A stretch of DNA of 23,646 nt from JBHENN01 sp046262015 (GTDB lineage: Bacteria; Actinomycetota; CADDZG01; WHSQ01): contig JBHENN010000021.1 in NCBI GenBank assembly GCA_046262015.1, forward strand, positions 1 to 23,646, written 5' to 3'. Shown here piece after piece: positions 23,378-23,646 of the stretch. Every line of letters starts with the position of its first letter. The stretch's first letter is position 1. Below the pieces are notes generated by a model. It did not search any database and was not told the origin of the DNA. It saw only the letters and a list, made by a program, of their open reading frames with translations. The translations under genes were made by a program, and so were the position numbers.

Positions 23378-23646
23378 GTGGGAGCCACGGCCCCCGAAGG
23401 GTCGTCCGACCGGCTGAAGATCCTGGCCGGCGCCGGCCAGAACGTCGTCGGGCTCGTGGTCGCCGGGGTTGCCACCCTCGGCGCGCAGGTCCTCCTCAGC
23501 CGCAGGCTCGGTCCTCACGGGTTCGGACTGGTCACCGTCCTGACCCAGGCGGCGTTCGTGTTGTCGTTCGCCACCCGGGCCGGCATGGACATGGCGGTGC
23601 TGCGCGATGTCGCGGTGGACGACGGGACGGGACGGCGGGACACCAC
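23378..23646 (+). CDS. Polysaccharide flippase-like membrane protein, N-terminal part (3' end outside window)
   Basis: About 89 residues are visible before the right edge. After a short hydrophilic start, LKILAGAGQNVVGLVVAGVA is followed by LGAQVLLSRRLGPHGFGLVT and VLTQAAFVLSFATRAGMDMA, with VLRDVA next. The double hydrophobic segment plus the RLGP.GFG turn is the N-terminal signature of Wzx-type oligosaccharide flippases (MOP superfamily). GTG 23378 is the first suitable start in frame and no clear ribosome-binding site precedes it. A polysaccharide locus may continue to the right; this fits gmd nearby. Confidence 0.75.
   Translation, partial: MGATAPEGSSDRLKILAGAGQNVVGLVVAGVATLGAQVLLSRRLGPHGFGLVTVLTQAAFVLSFATRAGMDMAVLRDVAVDDGTGRRDT

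Overview
The window is about 23.6 kb of GC-rich, densely coding bacterial DNA. It most resembles a deep-branching or uncultured member of the Actinomycetota. The evidence is the order tsaE-tsaB-rimI-tsaD-groES-groEL followed further on by guaB3 and guaA (mycobacteria keep the same order, with more genes between), a DUF222-type HNH endonuclease, a perfect CIRCE operator, frequent GTG/TTG starts, and several -10 boxes placed so that transcription would begin at or next to the start codon (leaderless mRNA). I cannot place it below phylum. No rRNA, tRNA, CRISPR array or transposase was seen.

Layout. 1-1654: the end of an alpha/beta hydrolase, coupled to an M29 aminopeptidase. 1655-1828: a short non-coding gap with hairpins. 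1829-2989 (minus): HNH/DUF222 endonuclease, the only gene against the direction of this section. 3169-6809: family 4 uracil-DNA glycosylase, then the tRNA t6A genes tsaE, tsaB and tsaD with rimI. 6806-8943: CIRCE-controlled groES-groEL. 8944-9838: a low-density region with two small minus-strand genes (one apparently frameshifted), a symmetric palindromic promoter and a strong hairpin. 9839-10954 (minus): secreted M23 peptidase. 11378-12127: an unrecognised two-domain protein behind a structured leader.

12224-16780 is a co-directional cluster: ATP sulfurylase, an AlkP-superfamily phosphodiesterase, APS kinase, a PHP-family phosphoesterase and a GNAT acetyltransferase. ATP sulfurylase plus APS kinase make PAPS. 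The PHP protein resembles 3',5'-bisphosphate nucleotidases that recycle PAP to AMP. No PAPS reductase is present, so the cluster reads as PAPS supply for sulfotransfer, with one enzyme of unknown role in the middle.

16803-17387 (minus): membrane-anchored transglycosylase with a CRP-type site (TGTGA-N6-TCACA) upstream. 17691-18716: GDP-mannose 4,6-dehydratase. 18789-19949: GuaB3. 20079-20811: two overlooked small ORFs leading into an Lrp/AsnC regulator. 20908-21795: PrmC-like methyltransferase with an altered catalytic motif. 21820-23352: GMP synthase. 23378-end: start of a polysaccharide flippase.

The points most worth checking are the sulfate-activation cluster and the tandem repeats before it, the small-ORF/Lrp operon, the symmetric promoter with the frameshifted small gene, the CRP site before the transglycosylase, and the HVPY methyltransferase.
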